Part shown: piece after piece, positions 37,762 through 52,012 of the stretch
Position numbering within the stretch: position 1 is the stretch's first letter
Layout: the number at the start of each line of letters is the position of its first letter
NCBI RefSeq assembly: GCF_007859675.1
Contig: NZ_CP042305.1
Location: 434,001-498,000, forward strand
DNA length: 64,000 nt
Source of the DNA: Humibacter ginsenosidimutans
GTDB lineage: Bacteria; Actinomycetota; Actinomycetes; Actinomycetales; Microbacteriaceae
Direction of reading: 5' to 3'
Program-made: the position numbers and the translations under genes
The notes under the pieces: model-generated
What the model was told of the DNA's origin: nothing
The model's database searches: none
Seen by the model: the letters and a program-made list of their open reading frames with translations, nothing else

Positions 37762-39720
37762 TCATGCCGGTGTCGGCGACTCCTCGACATGCAGCGCCGA
37801 ATGCACGGCGTCGGCGAGCGTCGGTCCGATGCCCTTGACCTCGGCAATGGCCTCTGGCTGCGCCTGCCTGAGCCTGGCGACCGAGCCGAAGTGCTTGAGC
37901 AGCTCGCGCACACGTGCCGGTCCGAGCCCGGGGATGTCGGCGAGGACCGACGAGATGTCCCTTCGTCGCTTGGCACGCTGGTAGGTGATCGCGAACCGGT
38001 GCGCCTCGTCGCGGATGCGCTGCACGAGGAACAGGGCATCGCTGTTGCGCGGCATGATGACGGGGAAGTCGGAGTCGGGCAGCCAGAGCTCCTCGAGCCG
38101 CTTGGCGATGCCCGCGAGCTGGATGCCCGTTACGCCCGACTCCTCCAGCGCGCGCCGCGCGGCGGCGACCTGCGGCTGCCCGCCGTCGACGAGGAGCAGC
38201 TGCGGAGGGTAGGAGAACTTGCGCGGGCGCTCGCTCACGCCGAGCTCATCGACGGATGCCTCGACCTGTGCGGTCTCGCCGTCCGTCTCCCCCGCCGCGT
38301 CGTTGCGCAGGTAGGCCAGACGCCTGGTGAGCACCTGGTAGATCGACTCCGTGTCATCGGTGGAAGCCGGGATGCTGAACCTGCGGTACTGGTCTTTGCG
38401 CGGCAGACCGTCTTCGAAGACGACCATCGACGCCACGATGTTCGTGCCGGAGAGGTGCGAGACGTCGTAGCACTCCATGCGCAGCGGCGCCTCCGCCATG
38501 CCCAGGGCATCCCTGATGTCCTCGAGAGCCTGCGATCTGGCCACGAAGTCGGCGCTGCGCCTGGTCTTGTAGAGCATGAGCGCGTTCTTCGCGTTGGTCT
38601 CCGCCGTCTGCGCGAGTGCCGCCTTCTCGCCGCGTTGCGCGACGTGCAACCGCACCTTCGACGGCGTCGCTCCCCTGGCCTTGGCGGTCTCCGCGGCCTG
38701 TGCACGTCGCTCGCCCAGCCATCGTTCGAGCTCGACGTGGTCGTCGGGCAGCACGGGGACCAGAATCTCGCGCGGCGGGGCGAACTCGCCGTCGTACGCG
38801 TTCTCGAGCACGGTCTCGATCAGCTCGCCCGGCTCCACGTCGAGCTCTTTGTCGACCACCCAGCTGCGGGTTCCTCTGATGCGTCCGCCACGCACGATGA
38901 ACTGGTGCACGGCTGCCGCGAGCTCGTCGTCGGCGATGCCGAAGACATCCGCGTCGACATCGTCGGAGAACACAACGGCGGTCTTCTCCATCACGGCGCG
39001 CATGGCCTGGATGCTGTCGCGATAGCGGGCCGCCGCCTCGTACTCCTGCTGCTCGGCGGCTTCGCGCATCTGCTGTTCGAGCGCCCTGACGTAGCGGGTG
39101 TCGTTGCCGGCCATGAACGACACGAAGTCGTCGGCGACCTGGCGGTGCTCATCGACGGTGACGCGGCCGACGCACGGTGCGACGCACTTGCCGATGTCGC
39201 CGAGCAGGCAGGGCCGGCCGGTGAGCTCCGCCCTGCGATAGACGCCCGGTGAACAGCTGCGCATCGGGAACGCCTTGAGCATCAGGTCGAGGGTCTCGCG
39301 GATGGCCCACACCTTCGTGTACGGGCCGAAGTAGCGGGCGCCCGCGATGTTGCGGTTGCGGGTGACCATGGCGCGCGGGATCTCGTCGGCGAGCGTGACC
39401 GCCAGGTAAGGGTAGGTCTTGTCGTCGCGGAACTGCACGTTGAACGGAGGGTTGAACTCCTTGATCCACGTGTACTCAAGCTGCAACGCCTCGAACTCGT
39501 TCGAGACGACGGTCCACTCGACGCTCGCGGCGGTGGTCACCATGCGCCGGGTGCGCTCGTGCAGGTTGTGCAGCGGCTGGAAGTAATTGCTCAGCCTCGC
39601 GCGCAGGTTCTTGGCCTTGCCGACGTAGAGCACGCGGCGGTTCGGGTCGCGGAAGCGGTACACGCCCGGCTCCGTGGGGATCTCCCCCGTCTTCGGACGG
39701 TACGGAACGGTGTCGGCCAT
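37762..39720 (-). CDS. uvrC: Excinuclease ABC subunit C
   Basis: Nucleotide excision repair nuclease of 652 residues making the incisions around a lesion. GIY-YIG domain at the N-terminus ([20 protein letters not shown]), a cysteine cluster, the UVR domain near residues 205-240, the RNase-H-like domain ([10 protein letters not shown] and [10 protein letters not shown]), and tandem helix-hairpin-helix motifs ([16 protein letters not shown]). Lies five bases after uvrA. Confidence 0.95.
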   Translation of the reverse strand: MADTVPYRPKTGEIPTEPGVYRFRDPNRRVLYVGKAKNLRARLSNYFQPLHNLHERTRRMVTTAASVEWTVVSNEFEALQLEYTWIKEFNPPFNVQFRDDKTYPYLAVTLADEIPRAMVTRNRNIAGARYFGPYTKVWAIRETLDLMLKAFPMRSCSPGVYRRAELTGRPCLLGDIGKCVAPCVGRVTVDEHRQVADDFVSFMAGNDTRYVRALEQQMREAAEQQEYEAAARYRDSIQAMRAVMEKTAVVFSDDVDADVFGIADDELAAAVHQFIVRGGRIRGTRSWVVDKELDVEPGELIETVLENAYDGEFAPPREILVPVLPDDHVELERWLGERRAQAAETAKARGATPSKVRLHVAQRGEKAALAQTAETNAKNALMLYKTRRSADFVARSQALEDIRDALGMAEAPLRMECYDVSHLSGTNIVASMVVFEDGLPRKDQYRRFSIPASTDDTESIYQVLTRRLAYLRNDAAGETDGETAQVEASVDELGVSERPRKFSYPPQLLLVDGGQPQVAAARRALEESGVTGIQLAGIAKRLEELWLPDSDFPVIMPRNSDALFLVQRIRDEAHRFAITYQRAKRRRDISSVLADIPGLGPARVRELLKHFGSVARLRQAQPEAIAEVKGIGPTLADAVHSALHVEESPTPA

Positions 39721-39725
39721 TCGGC

Positions 39726-42617
<2,892 letters not shown>

Positions 42618-42769
42618 CCCGAAAGTCTATGGAAGGGGACTGACAAACGAGTGAGGTGAGAGGGATGCGCGCTCGCGTGCATCCCCGAACCGATTGAGTT
42701 CGTCGAGCGTCGCGAGCCGCGAACACACATTTGATCGAGGGCCGGTCTCGCTACGGTTCAAGGGTGCCG

Positions 42770-43543
42770 ATGAATCACGACGGGGCCGACGGCGAGCCCG
42801 AGCAGCTTCTCACGGGCGGCAACGTCACGGCCGTGAGCCGTCGGGGCGATGCCGTGTTGCGTGCGTCGGGCCCATGGACTCCGAGCGTGCACGCCGTGCT
42901 CGTCCACGCGAGAGAAGCCGGTCTGACGTGGGTACCGCAGCCCCTCGGCATCGCCCCGGACGGGCGCGAGGTGCTCGAGTTCATCGACGGCACGGTTCCC
43001 GCCTACCCCATGCCCGAGTGGGTCTGGGCCGAATCGGTGCTGGTCTCGGCGGCCAAGGCACTTCGCGCGTGGCACGACGCCACGGCCGGCTATCTGCCGC
43101 CCGATGCGGTCTGGCGGCTTCCCTCGCACTCTCCGGTGGAAGTCGTCTGCCACAACGACTTCGCGCAGTACAACCTGGTCTTCGACGTGGAGCACGGCGA
43201 GCCGCGATTCGTGGGCGCCATCGACTTCGACACCATGTCGCCAGGACCGAGGATCTGGGATCTCGCCTACCTCGCCTATCGGCTCGTGCCCTACCTCGGC
43301 GACGCCGATCGCGGTCAGCCGGGGTCGTCGGAGCGGAGCGCACGACTTCGCCTGCTGCTCCATGCGTACGGCACGGAGCACACGCAGGCGGAGATGCTGG
43401 AGTGCATGGCCGATCGGCTCGTCGAGCTGGCGGAGTTCACCGAGGAGAACGCCGCGGCCTCAGGACGAACGGATCTTCTCGATCACGCGGCGCTCTATCG
43501 AGAGGATGCCGCGCGCATCCGTGCAGACGCGTCTCGCGACTGA
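42770..43543 (+). CDS. Phosphotransferase, aminoglycoside phosphotransferase (APH) family
   Basis: Kinase-like protein of 257 residues. The catalytic loop CHNDFAQYNLVFD (H-x-D....N type) is near residue 128 and the metal-binding IDFDTMSPGPRIWDLAY near residue 150. The ATG-rich N-terminal half carries VLEFIDGTVPAYP. It could phosphorylate a small molecule such as a sugar, choline-like compound or antibiotic; substrate not predictable. AAGGG lies before ATG 42770; GTG 42764 is an alternative. Confidence 0.8.
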   Translation: MNHDGADGEPEQLLTGGNVTAVSRRGDAVLRASGPWTPSVHAVLVHAREAGLTWVPQPLGIAPDGREVLEFIDGTVPAYPMPEWVWAESVLVSAAKALRAWHDATAGYLPPDAVWRLPSHSPVEVVCHNDFAQYNLVFDVEHGEPRFVGAIDFDTMSPGPRIWDLAYLAYRLVPYLGDADRGQPGSSERSARLRLLLHAYGTEHTQAEMLECMADRLVELAEFTEENAAASGRTDLLDHAALYREDAARIRADASRD

Positions 43544-43561
43544 GCGACCCGGCGTGCGCCG

Positions 43562-44080
43562 TCACCGCCTCCGCAGCAGCACGACGACGAAGACGGCGAC
43601 CGCTGCCGCGGCGACCAGCGCGAACACCCCGGGCAGCCAGCTCGACCGCGCCGTGCCCGACGACGACAGCGCGAGCGATGCCGCGAGCACGACCTGCGCG
43701 GGCACCTGGATCGTGATCCAGCGCAGCAGCGGTCTGGCGAAGACGCGCACCTGCATCGTGCCGGTCGGCTCGACGACGAACGCGATCGCGCCGACCACGT
43801 GCAGCAGGTGCACGCACGCGAGGGCTGCGTAGGGGTGCCAGTCCGCGGCATCCGGAGCGTGCGCGAGCTGCGCGAGCGCGATGACCGCCGCGGTGCCCCA
43901 GACGCCGAGCGAAGCAGGGATCACGGCGCCGAGCACGGCGAGTGCGACCCCGATCACCGCGAACGGCTCGGGAACGAGCAGCACAGCAGCCGTGCCGCCG
44001 ATGACGAGCGAGAGCACCCGAGGAGCCATGGCGGGCACGCAGAGGCCCGCGTGGATCACCGCTCGTCGTTCGCGACTCAT
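43562..44080 (-). CDS. Hypothetical membrane protein of the MoxR operon
   Basis: Protein of 172 residues with about five hydrophobic segments and a short basic C-terminus (VVVLLRRR). Family not recognised. Its ATG overlaps the DUF58 stop (ATGA), placing it last in the MoxR operon. Converges on the phosphotransferase gene. Confidence 0.6.
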   Translation of the reverse strand: MSRERRAVIHAGLCVPAMAPRVLSLVIGGTAAVLLVPEPFAVIGVALAVLGAVIPASLGVWGTAAVIALAQLAHAPDAADWHPYAALACVHLLHVVGAIAFVVEPTGTMQVRVFARPLLRWITIQVPAQVVLAASLALSSSGTARSSWLPGVFALVAAAAVAVFVVVLLRRR

Positions 44081-45375
44081 CGCCGCCTCGCTCCACGGGC
44101 GAGGCGCTGCATGGTCGCCGCACGTTGACTGGGCGGCACGTCCCACTGCATCACGTCGGCGCCGACAGCTTCGAGGTCGTGGAAACGGTCGGTCCTGCGC
44201 CCGAGCACGACGCGCAGCGCGACGAGCCTCTCTCTGCCGAGTCCGTCGAGGCGAAGACGCGGAAGCAGGTCGACCGCGACCACGCGATGGCCGGCGGCCC
44301 GCCAGAGCTCGGCAAGACGCACGACGTCGTCGTCGAGGAACGTCGACAGAAGGTAGATGAGCGAGCCGGATGCCACCAGCGGCGTTCGAGAGTGCGCGAA
44401 CGTTCTCGGCGCGGCGGTGATGCGGGAGATCGCGGCGTGCAGCAGCTCGCGATGCCGCGCTCCCGCTCCGGGTCGCACCGATCCTCTCGCGCGGGAGAGC
44501 AGCTGGAACGAGACGGCGTCGCCGGCATCGAGATAGGCGTTCGCGAGGCTCCACGCCGCCTCCCTGGCGACGTCGAGGGAGGTCACTCCGCTGATCGTGG
44601 GATCGCCCATGGTCCACGACTCGATGACCTCACCGACGTCGGCGGCGTCGTCGACGACGATCGCGACGTGCGCGTCGGAGGTCGCCGAGGTGCGTCGCAC
44701 GAAAAGGTCGGAGGGGCGGCGGGCCAGCCTGGCCGTCGCCTTCCAGTCGATGCGCCGCAGGCGGTCCCCGCTCGTGAACGGGTGGATGTCGCGGAACTCG
44801 CCGCCGTCTCCCGGCCGGGACGACTCGTGGCCGCCCGTGAGACCGCGGAGGCGCAGCGGCAGTGGCAGCGCTCGCAGCGGTACGGCGCGCGGTTCGACGA
44901 CGATGTGCGAGACCGTCTCGGCGGACGGCGCGCTGAGCGTGGCGGCATCCGGCGACGCCTCCCGCAGCTGCACGCCGACGGCCTGCTGCTCGCCGCTGTG
45001 CACGAGCGGGATGTCGACCTCCAGCGTGCTGTCGCCGCCCGCGATCGCGATGCGGTGCTGCTCGAACCCGAACGCCGTGACGCGGAGCGCGGCGATCTCG
45101 GTTCCGGGCGTGGTGCGCACCCGGACGCTCGCGCGAGCGGTGGGCGGTTCGGTCCCGGTCCCCTGCTCGCCGGGCACCTCGCCCTTCGCGTGCGTCGTGA
45201 TGTCGACGGACGGCTCACCGGCATCCCGATGCACTCCCGTGGCCACGGCGACGGCCACCAGCAGGGTCACGCCGATCACGGCGACATCGGCCCTGCCCAG
45301 GAGCACGGAGGCGATCACCAGCACGAGCGCGAGCACCAGGCCCGTCGCGGGGACGGGCGAACGCCATCGCGTCAT
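44077..45375 (-). CDS. DUF58 domain protein
   Basis: Protein of 432 residues with two N-terminal membrane segments (residues 12-45) and a C-terminal DUF58 domain shown by FRDIHPFTSGDRLRRIDWKA near residue 200, then a von Willebrand A-like region (AHVAIVVDDAADVGE). DUF58 proteins accompany MoxR ATPases and probably receive their chaperone-like action. GTGA/ATGA overlaps on both sides. Substrate unknown. Confidence 0.88.
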   Translation of the reverse strand: MTRWRSPVPATGLVLALVLVIASVLLGRADVAVIGVTLLVAVAVATGVHRDAGEPSVDITTHAKGEVPGEQGTGTEPPTARASVRVRTTPGTEIAALRVTAFGFEQHRIAIAGGDSTLEVDIPLVHSGEQQAVGVQLREASPDAATLSAPSAETVSHIVVEPRAVPLRALPLPLRLRGLTGGHESSRPGDGGEFRDIHPFTSGDRLRRIDWKATARLARRPSDLFVRRTSATSDAHVAIVVDDAADVGEVIESWTMGDPTISGVTSLDVAREAAWSLANAYLDAGDAVSFQLLSRARGSVRPGAGARHRELLHAAISRITAAPRTFAHSRTPLVASGSLIYLLSTFLDDDVVRLAELWRAAGHRVVAVDLLPRLRLDGLGRERLVALRVVLGRRTDRFHDLEAVGADVMQWDVPPSQRAATMQRLARGARRR

Positions 45376-46361
45376 GAGGCCGCGACGGTGCGTGCGACCG
45401 CAGGCGGCCCTGCGACCGCCCCGACGATCCCGGCGATGACGCTCGCCGGCTCGGTGCCGGCCGCCCAGGCCGCCGGGGTCAGGGTGAGACGATGCGCAAG
45501 AGCGGGCACGGCGACCGCCTTCACGTCATCGGGCGTGACGTAGTCGCGCCCGTCGATGACCGCGAGCGCGCGAGAGACGAGCATCAGCGCCTGCGAGCCG
45601 CGCGGCGACGCCCCCACCTCGACCGCGTGGCCCGTTCTGGTGGCCGCCGCCAGGTCGACGCAGTAGCGCACGATGTCGGCGTCGACGTGGATGCGCTCGA
45701 CTCCCGCCTGCATCGCGGCCAGGCCGGCGGCATCCGTCACCGGGTCGACGGTCGCCACCTCCGTGCGGCGCGCGAGTCGGTTGGTGAGGATGAGCTCCTC
45801 ATGGTCGCGCTGCGGATAGCCGACACTGAGCCGCACCAAGAACCTGTCGAGCTGCGCCTCCGGCAGCGCGTATGTGCCCTCGTACTCGATGGGGTTCGCG
45901 GTGGCGATGACGTGGAACGGGCTCGGAAGTCGATAGCTCGTCCCCTCGACGGTGACCTGCCCCTCCGCCATCGCCTCGAGCAATGCCGACTGGGTCTTGG
46001 GAGCCGTGCGGTTGAGCTCATCGGCGAGCAGGAGCCCCGTGAAGACGGGTCCTGGCCGGAACACGAACTCGCCCTCCGCCGGCTGATACACGAACGAGCC
46101 GGTGATGTCGGCGGGCAGCAGGTCGGGCGTGCACTGCAGCCTGCGGAACGGCAGGCCCATCGCCGACGCCAGGCTGCGGGCGGCGAGCGTCTTGCCGAGG
46201 CCCGGTACATCCTCGAAGAGCACGTGGCCCCCCGCGAGGATGGCGGCCAGCGCGATGCGCAGCGGCTCGCGCTGGCCGATCACCACCTGTTCGACGGCGG
46301 CGAGGATGTCTGCAGCCCGTCGCGAGATCTCCGCGGCGGGCAGGGCGTCGGCTTCGGTCAC
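45372..46361 (-). CDS. MoxR-family AAA+ ATPase
   Basis: AAA+ ATPase of 329 residues. Walker A DVPGLGKTLAARSLA near residue 51, Walker B LLLADELNRTAPKTQ near residue 111, sensor 1 ATANPIEYEGTYALPEAQLDR, then the lid domain with SPRGSQALMLVSRALA. MoxR proteins remodel partner VWA or DUF58 proteins. The GTG start overlaps the upstream stop (GTGA). Confidence 0.92.
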   Translation of the reverse strand: MTEADALPAAEISRRAADILAAVEQVVIGQREPLRIALAAILAGGHVLFEDVPGLGKTLAARSLASAMGLPFRRLQCTPDLLPADITGSFVYQPAEGEFVFRPGPVFTGLLLADELNRTAPKTQSALLEAMAEGQVTVEGTSYRLPSPFHVIATANPIEYEGTYALPEAQLDRFLVRLSVGYPQRDHEELILTNRLARRTEVATVDPVTDAAGLAAMQAGVERIHVDADIVRYCVDLAAATRTGHAVEVGASPRGSQALMLVSRALAVIDGRDYVTPDDVKAVAVPALAHRLTLTPAAWAAGTEPASVIAGIVGAVAGPPAVARTVAAS

Positions 46362-46837
46362 GGTGTGCCGGCTCCTTCCAGTGATTCGAGGGTGTCGAGG
46401 CATCGCTCGATGGCCCGCAGCGACGGCATGACGCCGCCTGCGGGAACGACGGTGCGATAGGCATCCTCGCCGAGCAGCGCGACGATGCTCGCGCGGTCGG
46501 CGGGTGAGAAGAGGTCGAGGCCGCGCCGGGCGAGCCGGCGCTCGGCGAGCGAGCGCACGGCGCTGAAGCCCTGCTCGCGCACCTGGCCCTTGTGCTGTCT
46601 GAAGGCCCAGGACAGCCAGGACACGTCGCTGCGTGCTCCCGGCCGCGGTTCCATGGCGCGCGCCGGCCACTTGGCCGACGCCGTCTGCGTGTGCGTGAGC
46701 ACGCCCCAGGTGACACAGACGATGGCGAGCAGGCCGCCGAGCGCCGCGGCGAACCAGGCATCGACTCCGAGGAGCCAGATTCCGATGGCGAGGACCGCGC
46801 CCGCGATCAGCGATCCGACGATGCGGCCTGTGCTCAT
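46358..46837 (-). CDS. Hypothetical protein of the MoxR operon
   Basis: Protein of 159 residues with two membrane segments (residues 8-28 and 31-48) and a soluble, arginine-rich C-terminal part. Not recognised. Overlaps both neighbours by four bases, so it is co-translated with the DUF4129 and MoxR genes and probably belongs to the same membrane system. Confidence 0.6.
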   Translation of the reverse strand: MSTGRIVGSLIAGAVLAIGIWLLGVDAWFAAALGGLLAIVCVTWGVLTHTQTASAKWPARAMEPRPGARSDVSWLSWAFRQHKGQVREQGFSAVRSLAERRLARRGLDLFSPADRASIVALLGEDAYRTVVPAGGVMPSLRAIERCLDTLESLEGAGTP

Positions 46838-47571
46838 CGCGCCCCCTGTGCCGGGACGGAGCGCCAGGATTCGCGGAGCCGGAGAAGGCAGGCGCGCGCC
46901 TTCTTCACATCGTCTGGGCCGACGGGATGAGCGCCGAACCGCACGTCTTGATACAGCCGCAGGAGGGTGGTGGCGGCGTCGCCGTCGGTCCCGATGCGTC
47001 CGACGATGCGGGCCGTGTACTCCCCCGGCGTCTCGGCATCCCGTCGACGCACCCCTGAGTCGGCGGCCGCCTTCTGCAGACCGAGCCAGGCCGCGACGAT
47101 GGCGTCACCGGGTGCTCGCTCCTCGTCGAGCACCTCCAGCGCGCGTGCGATGCCGCGGGACACGGCGGGAGCGGGGTCGGGATCCGGTTCGAGAACGGCG
47201 GACTGCGGGCCGACCTCCTGCAACCCGAGGCGCGGCGGAAGGGCGGCGGTGCGAACGGTACGGCGACGCAACGCGCGCCAGAGCAGGAACGCCAGAATGA
47301 GGGCGGCGAGCACGGCGAGGACGATGAGCACTTTCGGCACGGCCGACGACACGGCTCCGGCTGTGGCGGCCTGTGTCGCTGCCGGATTCGGGACGTTCGT
47401 CACGGGCCGCAACGTGTAGTGCCCCTGTGGGATCGGCGAGGGATTCCACGGCGCGGCTCCGATGCGGACCGGGCCGGCTGCGAGCACTCCGCCGATGATG
47501 ACGACACCGAGCGCGGCGACGCCGATGACGGCGGACGAGCGCGATGCCCTCCTGCCGTCGCCGTTGCTCAC
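46834..47571 (-). CDS. DUF4129 domain protein
   Basis: Protein of 245 residues with membrane segments near residues 15-35 and 80-100 and a C-terminal DUF4129 domain (EEAPGDAIVAAWLGLQKAA-like and DVRFGAHPVGPDDVKKAR). DUF4129 proteins are usual partners in MoxR/DUF58 loci. First gene of the operon; nine bases from the stop of the HAD gene upstream on the same strand, so the operon may continue from uvrB. Confidence 0.82.
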   Translation of the reverse strand: MSNGDGRRASRSSAVIGVAALGVVIIGGVLAAGPVRIGAAPWNPSPIPQGHYTLRPVTNVPNPAATQAATAGAVSSAVPKVLIVLAVLAALILAFLLWRALRRRTVRTAALPPRLGLQEVGPQSAVLEPDPDPAPAVSRGIARALEVLDEERAPGDAIVAAWLGLQKAAADSGVRRRDAETPGEYTARIVGRIGTDGDAATTLLRLYQDVRFGAHPVGPDDVKKARACLLRLRESWRSVPAQGAR

Positions 47572-47580
47572 GCCCCAACG

Positions 47581-48320
47581 CTAGCGCGTCGCTGCCGCCC
47601 GGGCGCCGTCCGTCCGCCCGGCGAGCACGACGCCCACCGCATCCGCGTGGGTGATGCCGCCGTTGTCGAGATAGGAGCCCTCGACCAGGACGGCGTGGAT
47701 GCCCGCCGCCGTCGCCCCTTGCACGTCGGCGACCGGGTTGTCGCCGATCAGCCACACGTCGCCTGGTCGTCCGAGCTCCCGTAGTGCGTGCTCGAAGATG
47801 CCGGGATGGGGCTTCTCCCAGCCGATGGCGGCCGAGGTGAAGACGCGCTCGAAGTGGTCGGAAAGGCCGAGGGCGCGCACGATCTGCTCGAGCTCGGGCA
47901 CGTGGTTGCTGAGCACCGCCTGCCGCACGCCTGCCGCGCTCAGCCTGCTGATGGCATCCCGGGCCTCGGGGATGACCCGCCACGTGGCCGGATCGCGGAA
48001 TCTCGGCCGAACGCCTGCGACCGCCGGATCGACGACCTGCTCGGGCACGCCGGCTCTCAGATAGGCGGCCCGCACGACCTGGTCGATGGCTGCCCACCAG
48101 GCGTCCGGTTCGGTCAGGTGACGCCGGTCGACGGTCGTGTCCTGCCAGGGGAACCCCGTACGCAGGAAGAGCTCGAGAGAGTCAACGGTGTGACCGTGCT
48201 GCGGCCACACCGGTTCGAGTGCGTCGAGCATGCACGAAGACCAGTGCCCGGGACGCTCCGCGATGGTTCCGTCGAAATCCCAGAGCACCATGGTGCGTGT
48301 GCGATCAGGGAGCGGATCGT

Positions 48321-48324
<4 letters not shown>
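47581..48324 (-). CDS. HAD-superfamily phosphatase
   Basis: HAD hydrolase of 247 residues. LWDFDGT near residue 15 holds the nucleophile; [13 protein letters not shown] is motif [16 protein letters not shown] is motif III with lysine; [14 protein letters not shown] is motif IV. Resembles phosphoglycolate-phosphatase-like enzymes. The GTG at 48324 overlaps the true uvrB stop (GTGA), which fixes the start; ATG 48291 is possible. Because uvrB is frameshifted, its wrong frame runs directly into this gene and mimics a fusion. Confidence 0.85.
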
Positions 48325-50403
<2,079 letters not shown>

Positions 50404-50540
50404 GCGTCAAGTCTAAAAAGGGGGTACGACATTCGCTGCCGACGCGGTGTCGGCCGCCCGCTCTCAGCGGATCGCTTGCTTCCGCACTCGGTGAACATAC
50501 GGTAGACACGTATTTTTTCTTCAGATGTACTCAGACATCA

Positions 50541-51881
50541 GTGACGAACTCGGACGATGACGTGACCGTGACGACGACCCAGAGACCGCAGAAACCGACC
50601 CCCATCCTCTGGCACCGCAGGCGCGGCCGCGTGGTCGTGCTGCTGTGCGTCATGTACTTCATCGCGTACTTCGACCGCAACAACATCGCCACCGCCGGGC
50701 CGAGCATCATGAAGGAGTTCGACCTCAGCAACGCCCAGTTCGGTCTCGCAGCCTCGGTGTTCGCGTTCTTCTACGCGCTGCTGCAGATCTTCGGCGGCTG
50801 GATCGGCGAGAAGATCGGTCCGCGGCGCGGGCTGCTCATCCTGGGTCTGCTCTGGGGGCTCTCCACACTCTTCACCGGTCTCGCCGTCGGCCTGGTCTCG
50901 CTGCTGGTCGCACGTGCCATTCTCGGGTTCAGCGAGTCGGCCACGTTCCCGACGGCGACGCAGGCGATGAGCAGGTGGGTGCCGCCGGACCGCAACGGCC
51001 TCGTGCAGGGGGTCGTGCACTCGGCGTCTCGTCTCGGCACGGCGCTTGCGCCCATCGCGGTCGCCGCGATGATCCTGTGGAGCGGATGGCGGTCGTCGTT
51101 CATCTACGTGGGCATCCTGAGCATGCTGTGGGCCCTGATCTGGTACGCCATGTTCCGCGACCGGCCCAAGGACATGAAGGGCATCACGGCGCAGGAGCTG
51201 GCCGAGGTGCCCGACCTGCCGAAGGCCGCCGACCTGCCGCCGGTGCCGTGGAAGCGACTGACTCGCACCATCCTGCCCGTGACCCTCGTCGACTTCGCCT
51301 ACGGCTGGGTCGCCTGGGTGTTCTTCACCTGGATCCCGACGCTGCTCTCCGACACCTACCACCAGGACATCGCGAAGTACGGCCTGCTCACCTCGCTGAT
51401 CCTCATCGGCGGCGTGGTCGGCGACACGCTCGGCGGCGTCGCGAGCGACTGGCTGATCCACCACGGACGCTCGGCGCGCAGCGCACGACGCACCCTGCTG
51501 CTGATCGGCTTCATCGGTTCGGGCCTCTGCCTCATCCCGCTCGTGTTCACTCCCCCGCTCACGGTCGCCGTGGTGGCCCTGTCGCTCTCGTTCTTCTTCC
51601 TCGAGCTGACCAACGCGCAGCTCTGGGCCATTCCGATGGATGTCGCGCCCCTGTGGTCGGGAACGGCGAGCGGAATGATGAACACCGGCTTCGGCATCGC
51701 GGGCATCGTCTCGCCGCTCATCGTCGGCGCGCTCGTGGATGTCACGGGCGGCTTCGCCTGGCCGTTCGGGCTGTCGGTCGGCATCCTCGTGGCCGCCACG
51801 GTGCTCGCTGCGGTGATGCGGCCGAAGCCGGTCTCTGCCGACGTGCCCGCAGAGGACGCCGCGGCGACCGGGCAGAGCTAG
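50541..51881 (+). CDS. MFS transporter, ACS family-like
   Basis: Secondary transporter of 446 residues with twelve membrane segments. Motifs: FDRNNIATAGPSIMKEF near residue 43, typical of the anion:cation symporter family (hexuronate, glucarate, phthalate and similar acids), and GWIGEKIGPRRG in the loop after segment 2. No metabolic genes adjoin, so substrate is unknown. GTG start with a poor ribosome site; a short inverted pair GATGT/ACATC (50523-50538 region) just upstream might be an operator. Its stop overlaps the stop of a transposase remnant. Confidence 0.83.
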   Translation: MTNSDDDVTVTTTQRPQKPTPILWHRRRGRVVVLLCVMYFIAYFDRNNIATAGPSIMKEFDLSNAQFGLAASVFAFFYALLQIFGGWIGEKIGPRRGLLILGLLWGLSTLFTGLAVGLVSLLVARAILGFSESATFPTATQAMSRWVPPDRNGLVQGVVHSASRLGTALAPIAVAAMILWSGWRSSFIYVGILSMLWALIWYAMFRDRPKDMKGITAQELAEVPDLPKAADLPPVPWKRLTRTILPVTLVDFAYGWVAWVFFTWIPTLLSDTYHQDIAKYGLLTSLILIGGVVGDTLGGVASDWLIHHGRSARSARRTLLLIGFIGSGLCLIPLVFTPPLTVAVVALSLSFFFLELTNAQLWAIPMDVAPLWSGTASGMMNTGFGIAGIVSPLIVGALVDVTGGFAWPFGLSVGILVAATVLAAVMRPKPVSADVPAEDAAATGQS

Positions 51882-52012
51882 GTGTCTGAGGCGAGGACGT
51901 TGTTGACGCGTTGCGGTGTCGCGGATGCGGGCGGTCTGCCGACGTGGGCACCGTGTGGCCGGTGACAGTTGTCATGCAGGTTCCAGGTCTTCAGCGCTTT
52001 TTCGCGGCTCAT
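51878..52012 (-). pseudogene. IS481-type transposase C-terminal remnant
   Basis: A 44-codon open segment reads ALKTWNLHDNCHRPHGAHVG, then RPPAS and VNNVLASDT before TAG. This is the end of an IS481-family integrase-core transposase (pattern W-x-x-HYN-x-RPH ... VNNVLAS). The rest is missing. It abuts helD on one side (helD stop and this ATG overlap) and overlaps the MFS stop on the other, so it marks an old insertion and deletion. Confidence 0.75.
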
